Shown one piece after another: positions 17,901 through 24,972 of a DNA stretch of 64,000 nucleotides; the stretch's first letter is position 1, and each line of letters starts with the position of its first letter. This stretch comes from Nocardioides sp. BP30 (GTDB lineage: Bacteria > Actinomycetota > Actinomycetes > Propionibacteriales > Nocardioidaceae), in assembly GCF_029873215.1 (NCBI RefSeq), contig NZ_CP123620.1:1550001-1614000 (forward strand), in the 5' to 3' direction. Position numbers and translations under genes: made by a program. The notes beneath the pieces were generated by a model that saw only the letters and a list, made by a program, of their open reading frames with translations, made no database searches and was not told the DNA's origin.

Positions 17901-18751
17901 GGGGCCGGGTAGGCGTCCCCGGTCGGTACGACGGCGAGACTGTCGACGTTCACCTGTCCGTCGTCGGCGGCGGACCGCTCGACCTTGATGGTGTGGGTGC
18001 CGGCCGTGAGGTTGAGCGCTGTCGTCGCCATCCGCCAATCGCCCCAGTTCTGACCCGGGTCGAGGCTGATCGTCGTGGGTGCCTGGCCGTCGACGACGAC
18101 GCTCAGCGTGCGGGTCTTCGTCTTGCCGTCCCCGCCCTGGGAGTTCGCGTACCGCATGGCGAGGTCGTAGCTGCCGTCCGAGGGAACCGACGTGGTGAAG
18201 GTGAGGGCGTTGCCCACCGACTCGTAGCCGGCGACGAAACCGGTGCCGGTGAAGCCGGCGTGGTCGGTGGCGACGGCGAGACCGGTCAGGGTGGTGCTCT
18301 CTGCCTCGCACAGGGCGCCGACCACGCAGTCGGCGGTCGACGTCGGAACGACGGGGTGGGCGGTGACGGTCTGGTCGCCCACCTTGAGCTTGAGGCTGAG
18401 GTTGTCCGCGTTGAACATGCCCGAGCCGACCTTGTAGCGCAGCGTCGCCTCGCCGGTGTCGATGGTCAGCCAGCCGTCGGCGATCCGATGGGTGAAGGGC
18501 ACCGGGGTGAAGGAGTCGCGCCCGATCGCGTTGAACGTCGCGTCGTCGTCGAACGCCGCGTCACCGGCGTACTCCATGCGGATCAGGGTGGGGGAGAGCA
18601 CCTCGAAGCGGGCGTTGCCCGAGGTGTAGCTGTCGGGTGCGGCCGGGGCGGCCTGCGCCGGCATGCTGCTGACGTCGATGACCGAGGCGACGATGGTGGC
18701 TGCGCCCAGCGCTGCCACCACCCTCCGGCCCCATCGTGGTCCTGTGCGCAC
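14990..18751 (-). CDS. Large secreted glycoside hydrolase family 31 enzyme with carbohydrate-binding modules
   Basis: A 1253-residue exported glycosidase. It has a Sec signal ending near PAQA (about residue 35), then part of the N-terminal beta-sandwich. Two CBM35-like modules follow (about 137-283 and 284-425, each with an acidic/Cys opening and a GYSGTGF-type motif), then the GH31 barrel. The predicted nucleophile is D664 in WWLDWCC and the acid/base D738 in TGDTTSSWD. C-terminal beta domains and an Ig/cadherin-like segment (PTFVGTDRFTYTVSD) complete it; there is no membrane anchor. GTG 18751 with AGGAG upstream is the start. The substrate is probably an alpha-linked glucan or xyloside, but linkage cannot be assigned. 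The convergent ROK gene may regulate it. Confidence 0.9.
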   Translation of the reverse strand: MRTGPRWGRRVVAALGAATIVASVIDVSSMPAQAAPAAPDSYTSGNARFEVLSPTLIRMEYAGDAAFDDDATFNAIGRDSFTPVPFTHRIADGWLTIDTGEATLRYKVGSGMFNADNLSLKLKVGDQTVTAHPVVPTSTADCVVGALCEAESTTLTGLAVATDHAGFTGTGFVAGYESVGNALTFTTSVPSDGSYDLAMRYANSQGGDGKTKTRTLSVVVDGQAPTTISLDPGQNWGDWRMATTALNLTAGTHTIKVERSAADDGQVNVDSLAVVPTGDAYPAPVDASAAQDCAFGTVCEGEDTGKTGTAAVASDHNGYSGTGFAAGLWSKGAALTAHITDVPADGDYALQVRYANGLATSPTLTLGVGERQSTGTLPPTSGWDYWNTVSVPVHLSAGANDVSIGCPTEASNCNVNIDTIAAVPAGTPSLAVHAPLGGYRRDLDTANGGVRTYPGLLYADGWSLLDDTASAHYDTASQAVTPRGDHDGSGYFDGYVFAYGHDYTGALHDLATLTGATKLLPRWAYGVWYSEYYDRTQDQFASIAQEFKDNGVPVDVMAIDTDYKDAAVSNWNGWEVDTSRFPNLSSLLAAWHAEGIHNTLNVHPTISSTDPKFADAQATAQGNLTQSGSSNNYLFDWSDPHQLKAYFDLHDSIQQDGVDSWWLDWCCSENSKYSANGVTPDAFINQQYADYTDAAMDGRGFAFSRAYGSLTAGGYGNPQPVATGPWADKRTTLHFTGDTTSSWDMLKEEVGYTPGESASTGNASISHDIGGHNGAQYGIAGAETGSTQLPPDLYARWVQFGAFQPVDRLHSNHSDRLPWQYPAAADASATKFLNLREDLVPLTYTLAAQATATGTPIVRPLYLQYPDAEQAYSLAGNEYLYGPDVLVAPVTTEGTGSVDTQVWFPPGDSWTDWFTGKTYAGGTTATVTTDLNSMPVFTRSGGIVTTRSHHVANDDKGPLDAVTVTVAGGANGTGSLYEDDDTADTTKSATTALDYTEAGGQSSLTIGAAQGSFAGQVTNRAWTVAFTNAEKPTSVFVDGVKQPAGSWTYDAATRTVTAHVASRPVSRATTVAYRTAAADHAPTAGSLSARTTVGDPVAITLKGHDADGDQLGYSHAQPAHGTVTGTGDRLRYTAAPTFVGTDRFTYTVSDPFGRAVTSTVTVTVGRQQPTLKVTRRAHGRTTRLKVKALLHGGVSADRVPVVVKVGGHVVARGKLDGDHVVLTLPKLPAGRHKATVTLKQGPVSTAAHAKVRI

Positions 18752-18755
18752 TCAT

Positions 18756-18970
18756 GCTCCTATCAGAGGGATCGATCCGAGCGGGGGCTCGGTGGGCGTC
18801 ACGCGATCGCGGCTCTGGCACCCGGTCGTGCAGGATCGGTGCGGCGCGGGATCGGCCGAGGCCGCCGCCACGGCGTGACGGCCATCACTTTCGGATATCG
18901 GCCGAAGTTCTGTCAATACTTCGACAAAACGGCGGCTTTCTGACAATGCCGGACGCCGCCGGGCGGGCCG
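18756..18970 (-). promoter_or_regulatory. GH31 upstream region with TGTC-N8-GACA inverted motif
   Basis: This 215-bp gap lies between the GH31 start and the end of the M23 gene. An AT-richer stretch at 18885-18950 stands out from the GC-rich surroundings. It contains TGTC-N8-GACA (18913-18928) and, on the minus strand, a TTGACA hexamer reading toward GH31. A sugar-responsive operator here would fit the nearby ROK regulator. No other gene is seen. Confidence 0.35.
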
Positions 18971-19666
18971 TCAGCCGGTGAGGTCCAGCCAGCGGACGGG
19001 GTCGATGGCGCTGGTGTACGAGCCGCCCGGCGGCCGTACCTCGAAGTGCAGGTGGCAGCCGTCGGGCGCGCCCGAGTCGGAGGCCAGCGCGATCCGCCGG
19101 CCGGCAGCCACCCTCTCGCCGGGCCGCACGAAGAGGCGCCGGGCATGGCCGATCACCACGTCGTACGCTCCCGCGGAGTCGATGATCCGCAGCCGCAGCG
19201 GATGCACGCCGTACGCCGGACCCGGAGCGCCGGGGGCCGACGTCGGAAGCACCGTGCCCGCACGGCCGGCCCGGATCGGCGTGCCGCACGGCATCGCCAC
19301 GTCGATGCCGTGGTGGAAGCCCTCGGTGCCCGGGCACCGCGGGTCGTGGTCGTACCAGGGTGAGCCGTTGCAGCCGAAGCCGATCATGATCCGGTGCGAG
19401 CCGACGAACCACGGCGAGGTGTACCACCGGTGGTCGGCGGTGTAGAAGCGCCAGCGCGGGTCCGGGTCGGTCTCCCGGTGGGCCGTCGCCGTGGGGGTCA
19501 CCGTCGCGACAGGCGGGGTGACCGGCGGGGTGACCGCTGGTGTGACCGGCGGTGCGGCGCTCGTCGCCGTACGGGTGGGGGCCACGAGCGGGCCGCCCGA
19601 ACCGCAGCCGCCCGCGCCGAGCGCGAGCCCGGCCAGGACCAGGGCAGCAAGCGTGGTGCGCAGCAC
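18971..19666 (-). CDS. M23-family peptidase-like lipoprotein
   Basis: A 231-residue lipoprotein. The signal ends ALGAGGC (lipidated Cys at about residue 21), then a Thr/Pro-rich spacer and a LytM-type domain. The zinc/catalytic residues appear as HHGID (HxxxD), GHARR and HLHFEV (HxH), so the set needed for endopeptidase activity is present. It probably cleaves or binds peptidoglycan cross-bridges at the outer membrane face. GTG 19666 is preceded at 6 nt by TAGGGT (minus strand), so the gene is leaderless and divergent from the amidase, with overlapping -10 hexamers. Confidence 0.9.
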   Translation of the reverse strand: MLRTTLAALVLAGLALGAGGCGSGGPLVAPTRTATSAAPPVTPAVTPPVTPPVATVTPTATAHRETDPDPRWRFYTADHRWYTSPWFVGSHRIMIGFGCNGSPWYDHDPRCPGTEGFHHGIDVAMPCGTPIRAGRAGTVLPTSAPGAPGPAYGVHPLRLRIIDSAGAYDVVIGHARRLFVRPGERVAAGRRIALASDSGAPDGCHLHFEVRPPGGSYTSAIDPVRWLDLTG

Positions 19667-19688
19667 CCGATCACCCTAGGCTGCAGAG
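19667..19688. promoter_or_regulatory. Divergent leaderless promoter pair with overlapping -10 hexamers
   Basis: On the plus strand TAGGCT (19677-19682) is 6 nt before the amidase GTG at 19689. On the minus strand TAGGGT (complement of 19673-19678) is 6 nt before the M23 GTG at 19666. The two hexamers share the TA at 19677-19678 inside CCTAGG, so two polymerases could not open both at once. The whole intergenic region is 22 bp. Confidence 0.7.
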
Positions 19689-21110
19689 GTGACCGAGCTG
19701 CACGACCTGACCGCCCTGGAGCAGGGCGAGCTGATCCGGCGCTGCGAGGTGTCGCCGGCTGAGCTCGCCGAGCACTATCTGGACCGGATCGACCGGCTCG
19801 ACACCGGATCCGCTGAACCGCTCGGCGCCTTCGTCACGCTCGCCCAGGAGCACATCTCGACCTGTGCGCGAGAGCTGGCGATCCGGCCGGTCGGCGCGAG
19901 CCCGCTGTGGGGCGTCCCGACAGCGATCAAGGACCTGAACCAGACCCGGGGCGTGCGCACGATGTTCGGGTCGGCGGCCTTCGCCGATCACGTCCCGGAG
20001 GTCTCGGACAACGTCGCGATCTCGATCGAGGCCGCCGGCATGATCAGCCTCGGCAAGACGAACACGCCGGAGTTCGGCAGCCCCTGCTACACCGAGCCCG
20101 ACGTCGCCCCGCCCGCTGTCACGCCGTGGGACCGTCGGCACATCGCCGGCGGATCCAGCGGGGGAGCGGCGGCCGCCGTCGCCGCCGGGTTGGTTCCGGT
20201 GGCGCACGGCTCCGACGGCGGCGGCTCCATCCGGATCCCCGCCTCCTGCTGCGGGCTGGTGGGTCTCAAGCCCACCCGCGGCCGGATCTCCGCCGCTCCG
20301 GTGTACGGCGACCCCGTGGGCCTGTCGACCTCCGGTTCGCTGGCGCGGACGGTGCGCTATGCGGCGGCGTTCCTCGACGTGCTGGCCGGGCGGCGGACGG
20401 GCGACCCGTTCTGGGCGCCCCCACCGGCCGAATCGTTCCTGGAGGCGTGCGACCGGCTGCCCGGACGGCTGCGGATCGCGCGCTTCGTCGAACCGGTGAT
20501 CACCGAGGCGGCCGTCCATCCGGAGTGTCTGGAGGCCTACGACGGCGCCTCGCGGCTGCTGGAGGACCTGGGCCACGTGGTCGAGGACGTCCCGGTGCCG
20601 TTGCCACGGGAGGCGGTCCCCGCCTTCGAGACCTGCTGGGCGGTGCTCACGGCGCTCTCGGTCACCCCGTTGTCGCCCGATCAGCGGTTGCTGATCCGGC
20701 CGTTGACCCGCTGGCTGGCCGAGCGGGGTGAGGCGGTGTCGGGTCCGGCGTTCGGTCTCGCGATCGGCGAGATGCGCCGGTTCGCGGCCGGGGCGTTGGA
20801 GGCGCTGGCGCCGTACGACGCGGTCCTCACCCCGACCCTGGCGACGCCGCCCCCGCTGGTCGGCGAGCTGCGCGACGACGAGGACCCCAGCCGTGACTTC
20901 GAGGCCCAGAAGCGGTTCACCCCGTGGACCAGCGCCTGGAACGTCACCGGCATGCCGGCCGTCTCGCTGCCGCTGCACTGGACCTCTTCGGGTCTGCCGG
21001 TCGGGGTAATGCTCGCGGCCCGACCCGGCGAGGAGGAGCTGCTGCTCTCGCTGGCTGCCCAGGTCGAGGCGGCTGCGCCGTGGGCGGATCGGCACCCGGC
21101 GATCTGGTGA
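19689..21110 (+). CDS. Amidase (amidase-signature family)
   Basis: A 473-residue serine hydrolase of the amidase-signature family. The catalytic Lys is in VPTAIKDLN, and the Gly/Ser-rich signature GGSSGGAAAAVAAGLVPVAHGSDGGGSIR provides the cis-Ser and nucleophile Ser. The C-terminal substrate pocket region (TSAWNVTGMPAVSLPLHW) is typical. It has no signal peptide, so it is cytosolic and hydrolyses an unknown amide. The context does not suit a GatA role, since no gatC or gatB is nearby. It is leaderless, divergent from the M23 lipoprotein, and followed by a long palindrome. Confidence 0.9.
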   Translation: MTELHDLTALEQGELIRRCEVSPAELAEHYLDRIDRLDTGSAEPLGAFVTLAQEHISTCARELAIRPVGASPLWGVPTAIKDLNQTRGVRTMFGSAAFADHVPEVSDNVAISIEAAGMISLGKTNTPEFGSPCYTEPDVAPPAVTPWDRRHIAGGSSGGAAAAVAAGLVPVAHGSDGGGSIRIPASCCGLVGLKPTRGRISAAPVYGDPVGLSTSGSLARTVRYAAAFLDVLAGRRTGDPFWAPPPAESFLEACDRLPGRLRIARFVEPVITEAAVHPECLEAYDGASRLLEDLGHVVEDVPVPLPREAVPAFETCWAVLTALSVTPLSPDQRLLIRPLTRWLAERGEAVSGPAFGLAIGEMRRFAAGALEALAPYDAVLTPTLATPPPLVGELRDDEDPSRDFEAQKRFTPWTSAWNVTGMPAVSLPLHWTSSGLPVGVMLAARPGEEELLLSLAAQVEAAAPWADRHPAIW

Positions 21111-21127
21111 GGCTGCGGTCGTGGCCA

Positions 21128-21204
21128 TTGTCGGGGTAGTCCGGGGCGCAAATCAGCCCTACCGGTCGGTAACCCCTGATTTCCGCCCCGGACTACCCCA
21201 ACAA
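21128..21204. repeat. Long palindromic intergenic element (28-bp arms), copy 1
   Basis: The arms are 21128-21155 and 21177-21204, complementary at 26 of 28 positions, around a 21-nt centre that is itself partly palindromic (TACCGGTCGGTA). The arm core GGGGTAGTCCGGGGCG recurs exactly at 43066. It lies between the convergent amidase and GGDEF genes and could act as a bidirectional terminator. Confidence 0.85.
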
Positions 21205-21214
21205 CCGGCAGCAC

Positions 21215-22375
21215 TCAGGCCCGCACGACCCGCGACCGGCCCTCGGACTTGGCCCGGTACAGCGCCTTGTCGGCGCGCTCCAGGACGCTGGTCAACGGTT
21301 CGGCCTCGCCGGCCTCGACCATGCCGATGCTGACGGTCGGCACCCGGCCGTCAGCGAGCTGGACGGTGTGCTGGAACTCCGCGACCAGGGTGTGCAGCAG
21401 GCCCTCGGCGTAGTCGCGGCTCGTCGAGGTGAAGAGCAGCGCGAACTCCTCGCCGCCGAGGCGACCGCAGAGCGCCTGCTGGCCCAGGACGGTGCGCGCC
21501 GACCAGCCGAAGGCGCGCAGGACGTCGTCGCCCGCCGCGTGGCCGAGCTCGTCGTTGACCAGCTTGAAGTGATCGAGATCGGCCATCGCCAGGATGGTCA
21601 CCTCGCCACCCCGGGTGAGGCGGGGCAGTGCCACCGCGGCGCGGTCGCGGAACTCCTGGGCGCGCATCAAGCCGGTGAGCTGGTCGAAGACGGCCCGCCG
21701 ATGCAGGTCGTCGATCTGCTGCTGGGTGCTCAGTGCTGACATGCTGAAGGAGACGGTCACCAGCTGCACCACCAGCAGCACCGTGGTGGGCACCGACCCG
21801 AAGGTCTGCCTGAACAGCTCGCTGTCGGGTCCCTCGGCCACGAAGGCCAGTGCGCGCCCGGCGTAGAACAGCGTGAGGATCACCGAGGCGAGCGCGAGGG
21901 CTCGGATCAGGACGTCGGAGACCGACAGCGTCCGGGCCGGCCGATCGGGGTGGAAGGCGGCGAGGACGAGCTCGCGGGTGATGGCGCCGAACGCCGCGGT
22001 GATGAGGACGAGGAAGGTCAGGCCGCCCGCCCAGACGTCGTGGCCGGGGTCGTCCAGCACGCCGGCGAGCAGCGCGAGCAGGGGCCCGGGCACCAGCCAT
22101 TCCCAACGCCACGGCTGGGTGCGCAGCGAGCGGGCGCCGTACCAGGCCGCCTCGGCCCCGGCGACGGCGAGCCCGTTGCCGAGGGGGTTGAGCGCCGCCT
22201 GGGCCGCGGTGCCGTTGGCCAGGTAGGCGGCCGAGCTGAGCAGGAACAGCAGCAGCGCCAGCGTCCACCAGCCCGAGAACGGAGCCCGGGTGGGGAGGTA
22301 GGCGCCGACGTAGAAGAGGACGACCAGGACACCGGCGATCACGCTGAACGTGATCCGCAGCGTGTCGATGTCCAC
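21215..22375 (-). CDS. Membrane-bound GGDEF protein (diguanylate cyclase)
   Basis: A 386-residue protein with about 200 residues of hydrophobic helices (roughly six to seven) and a C-terminal GGDEF domain from about residue 215. The active-site loop is GGEEF (about 308-312) preceded by the DLDHFKLVND metal site, so c-di-GMP synthesis is expected. The four residues where the inhibitory RxxD site should lie (five residues before GGEEF) read GQQA, so product inhibition through the I-site appears absent. No EAL or PAS domain is seen. GTG 22375 follows GGGAGG. It converges on the amidase. Confidence 0.9.
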   Translation of the reverse strand: MDIDTLRITFSVIAGVLVVLFYVGAYLPTRAPFSGWWTLALLLFLLSSAAYLANGTAAQAALNPLGNGLAVAGAEAAWYGARSLRTQPWRWEWLVPGPLLALLAGVLDDPGHDVWAGGLTFLVLITAAFGAITRELVLAAFHPDRPARTLSVSDVLIRALALASVILTLFYAGRALAFVAEGPDSELFRQTFGSVPTTVLLVVQLVTVSFSMSALSTQQQIDDLHRRAVFDQLTGLMRAQEFRDRAAVALPRLTRGGEVTILAMADLDHFKLVNDELGHAAGDDVLRAFGWSARTVLGQQALCGRLGGEEFALLFTSTSRDYAEGLLHTLVAEFQHTVQLADGRVPTVSIGMVEAGEAEPLTSVLERADKALYRAKSEGRSRVVRA

Positions 22376-22404
22376 GGGTCCTCCCTCGGTGCGGGCCGTC
22401 GAGC

Positions 22405-22986
22405 CTAGTCTCCGATACCTCGCGCCTGGAGTGCTGCACCTTTCTCGTGAGCGTGAGCGACGACACGGATCACGAAGGGCGTCAGCAGCGCCCGCGGACT
22501 GCGCTCGAGTCCGCGCGTACGGGCCGCGTCGCGGGTCTCGTGTGCCAACGCGATCGTCCCGGGGATCGCCTCGACCGCCATGCTGATCACCAGGCCGACC
22601 CGCTCCGGATCCACGCCGACGCGGTGTAGCGGCCCGGCCCAGCGCACGAACGCCTCCAGCATGTCCCCGACCGGGGTGGTCGCCGTCAGCAGCACGCCGA
22701 GCACGGCCAGCGTGGTCAGGTCGAGCAGGGACTCCACCGCCCGTGCGGGACCGATCCACCACCACTGCAGCGCCGCCACCACCGCCGCGAAGAGCACGAC
22801 GCCGCGCAGCGTGCGCAGCAGCGTCCGGGCCGGCAACCGCGTCGTCACCGCGAGCACGAGGACCACCGCGAGCAGCGCCGCCGCGGACCTGACGCCGTGC
22901 AGCGCCACGGTCACGATGCTGAGCGCCAGCAGGGTCATCACCTTGGCGCCCACCGGTAGCCGCGTCGCCCACGAGTCGGGCGTCAT
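22405..22986 (-). CDS. bioN: ECF transporter T component (BioN-like)
   Basis: A 193-residue membrane protein with several helices and the coupling-helix motif of EcfT proteins near the C-terminus (AARTRGLER, the Ala-Arg-Gly type signature). It transmits ATPase movement to the substrate-binding subunit in the cytoplasmic membrane. ATG 22986 overlaps the ATPase stop by 4 bp (ATGA). Together with the ATPase and BioY it forms a biotin importer. BioN is assigned from this operon; alone it would be a generic EcfT. Confidence 0.88.
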   Translation of the reverse strand: MTPDSWATRLPVGAKVMTLLALSIVTVALHGVRSAAALLAVVLVLAVTTRLPARTLLRTLRGVVLFAAVVAALQWWWIGPARAVESLLDLTTLAVLGVLLTATTPVGDMLEAFVRWAGPLHRVGVDPERVGLVISMAVEAIPGTIALAHETRDAARTRGLERSPRALLTPFVIRVVAHAHEKGAALQARGIGD

Positions 22987-23675
22987 ACGGTCGCCTCGTA
23001 GTGAGCGACAGCCGCCTGTGCCGGGCCGTCGAAGGCGATCCGGCCCTCCTCCACCAGCAGGACCCGGTCACAGCGACGGACGAGGTCCAGGTCGTGGGTG
23101 AGCAGGATCAGCTGCTGCTCCAGCCCGAACAGCGTGTCGGCCACCAACCGGGTGTTACGCAGGTCGAGCAGGGTGGTCGGCTCGTCGGCGATCAGCAGGT
23201 CGGGCTCGACCGCGAGGACGCCGGCCAGCGCCAGCAGCTGGCGCTGACCGCCGGAGAGGGCGTGCACGCTGACATCGGCCCGATCGGCGAGCCCGTACCG
23301 GGTCAGGATCCGCATCGCCGCCTCGCGACGGCGTACGCGGTCCTTGATGCGTTTGCGCAGCGAGAGCTCGACGTCCTCGATGCAGGTCGGCATGACCACC
23401 TGAGCCGAGGGATCGGTGAAGCAGAAGCCGACCCGGCGGCGGACGGCGGCTCCGTTGCGAGCGACGTCGACACCGTCGACCAGGATCCGGCCGGAGCTGG
23501 GACTGACCAGCCCGTTGAGCAGCCGGGCGAGCGTCGACTTGCCCGATCCGTTGGGACCGATGATGCCGACCCGTCGCTCGCTCAGGCGCAGGGTGACCGG
23601 GTGCAGGATGACCCGACCGTCGGGGGCGCGGACCTCCGCCGCGTCGATGACGACCTCAGCGCGTCGCTCAGCCAC
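22983..23675 (-). CDS. bioM: ECF transporter ATPase (BioM-like)
   Basis: A 230-residue ABC ATPase. Walker A is GPNGSGKST, the Q-loop region reads CFTDPSAQVV, the signature is LSGGQRQ, Walker B is DLLIADEPT and the switch His is in LLTHD. It powers biotin uptake by the BioYMN complex. GTG 23675 overlaps the bioY end by 8 bp and its stop overlaps the bioN start, so the three genes are translationally coupled. Confidence 0.92.
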   Translation of the reverse strand: MAERRAEVVIDAAEVRAPDGRVILHPVTLRLSERRVGIIGPNGSGKSTLARLLNGLVSPSSGRILVDGVDVARNGAAVRRRVGFCFTDPSAQVVMPTCIEDVELSLRKRIKDRVRRREAAMRILTRYGLADRADVSVHALSGGQRQLLALAGVLAVEPDLLIADEPTTLLDLRNTRLVADTLFGLEQQLILLTHDLDLVRRCDRVLLVEEGRIAFDGPAQAAVAHYEATV

Positions 23676-24279
23676 GGCGGGCGAGCAGCGCCGGGAAGGC
23701 GCGGTGGACCTCCGCCGCGACGATCGCGGCGATGGCTGCCTTGACGATGTCGCCCACCCAGTACGCCGCGTCGATGCTCGCCGCCTTGTGCCAGCTGAGG
23801 TCCAGCACGATCCGCAGACCCACGATCCCGCCGAGGTGGTTGACGACGGTGGCGACCAGGGCGGCGAGGAAGAGGAAGACCGCCCGGGTGCGCTGGCTCG
23901 GCAGGACGTACTGCACCAGGGCGCCGGCGGCGACGGCGGCCAGGGCGAAGGTGTAGAGGTAGCCGGCGGAGGCACCGGTGAACGCCGAGGCGCCGGAGCT
24001 GTGCTCGGCGAAGACGGGCAGACCGGCCAGCCCGATCAGGAAGTAGAGGCCCACCGCCAGGAACCCGCGCCAGGGGCCGAGCACGAGCCCCGTCAACAGG
24101 ACGGCGAAGGTCTGCAGCGTGATCGGCACGCCGGCGCCTCCGACGGGGATCGCGGCGGCATAGGAGCAGACGGCGATCAGCGCGGTGAAGCTGGCCACGA
24201 GAGCCAGATCGGTGGTGCTGAGGCGGCGCGGGCGGCGGTCGGTCACGTCGGTGCCGGTCTCTGCGGTGGCGGCGTTCAT
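23668..24279 (-). CDS. bioY: Biotin transporter substrate-binding protein BioY
   Basis: A 203-residue six-helix S component that binds biotin in the membrane. The BioY pattern GAGVPITLQTFAVLLTG and the GASAGYLYTF loop are present. ATG 24279 is used because AGGAGA lies directly upstream; a longer frame begins at 24369, but it would run through the operator. It is the first gene of bioYMN and divergent from a TetR regulator. Confidence 0.94.
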   Translation of the reverse strand: MNAATAETGTDVTDRRPRRLSTTDLALVASFTALIAVCSYAAAIPVGGAGVPITLQTFAVLLTGLVLGPWRGFLAVGLYFLIGLAGLPVFAEHSSGASAFTGASAGYLYTFALAAVAAGALVQYVLPSQRTRAVFLFLAALVATVVNHLGGIVGLRIVLDLSWHKAASIDAAYWVGDIVKAAIAAIVAAEVHRAFPALLARRG

Positions 24280-24298
24280 GGGGTCTCCTGGGCTGGAC

Positions 24299-24326
24299 TG
24301 AACGATGTTCAGGTTAACGGCGTTCA
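24299..24326. promoter_or_regulatory. Biotin operator (two adjacent BioQ-type sites)
   Basis: Site 1 is the perfect inverted repeat TGAACGATGTTCA at 24299-24311 (TGAAC, 3-nt spacer, GTTCA). Site 2 is TTAACGGCGTTCA at 24314-24326 with the same half-site spacing. On the minus strand the pair appears as a direct repeat of TAACCTGAAC. Both lie between bioY and the TetR gene, 20 bp upstream of bioY, so one repressor could control both directions. Confidence 0.75.
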
Positions 24327-24389
24327 GGTTAGGGTGGCGCGGGCCGCTCGGGCAACCGGCGTCCATCACGTGATCGGTTCGGAGGTGTG

Positions 24390-24947
24390 ATGCGGTATCG
24401 GCGCGAGGAGATCGTGGCGCGCGCGCTCGACACGCTGGACGTCTACGGGCTGGCCGACCTCACCATGCGCCGGCTCGGGACCGAGCTCGGCGTCCAGCCA
24501 TCGGCCCTCTACCACCACTTCGCCAACAAGCAGACGCTGCTGGCGGCGATGGCCGACGAGCTGCTCCGTCGGGCCGCGTGGCCGGTGGCGGGGCCCTGGG
24601 TGGAGCGGGTCGGTGCGATCTGCACCGTGCTCCGCGACCAGCTCCTGGCCTATCGCGACGGTGCCGAGCTGGTCGCGACCGTGCACTCCTTCGGCCTCGG
24701 CGCACGCGAGCCGGCAGTGCTCCTGGAGGCGGCGCTGGCCGAGGGTGACATCGGTGGGCTGACCCCCACAGCGGTGCGCACCCTGCTGCACTACGTCTAC
24801 GGGCACGCCGTCGACGAGCAGACCCACCTGCAGGCGGCCGCGGCCGGTGCGATCGACGACGACCCGCGCGACGACGACGACTTCGGCACGGGGCTGGGCA
24901 TCGTGATCGCGGGCATCCAGGTGGTCAGGGCCGCGGCCGCGTCCTGA
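24390..24947 (+). CDS. bioQ: TetR-family regulator, BioQ-like
   Basis: A 185-residue TetR protein. The N-terminal helix-turn-helix reads LTMRRLGTELGVQPSALYHHFANKQTLL, and the C-terminal helical ligand domain is of the TetR_C type. GGAGG at 24381-24385 favours ATG 24390; GTG 24387 is in frame. Divergence from bioYMN with a TGAAC-type palindrome between them matches the mycobacterial BioQ arrangement, where a TetR repressor controls biotin genes. The regulator name is inferred from context. Confidence 0.82.
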   Translation: MRYRREEIVARALDTLDVYGLADLTMRRLGTELGVQPSALYHHFANKQTLLAAMADELLRRAAWPVAGPWVERVGAICTVLRDQLLAYRDGAELVATVHSFGLGAREPAVLLEAALAEGDIGGLTPTAVRTLLHYVYGHAVDEQTHLQAAAAGAIDDDPRDDDDFGTGLGIVIAGIQVVRAAAAS

Positions 24948-24972
24948 GGGGGCGGCGGCTGTGTCAGGGCCG

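Noticed and set aside
14912..18943. 1343-codon plus-strand ORF opposite the GH31 gene
   Set aside because: It mirrors GH31 in the complementary frame, and the encoded protein is low-complexity Gly/Val/Arg. GH31 has a signal peptide and catalytic motifs.
19689..21110. GatA subunit of the tRNA amidotransferase
   Set aside because: It has the amidase signature, but gatC and gatB are not adjacent and the gene is monocistronic and divergent from an M23 gene.
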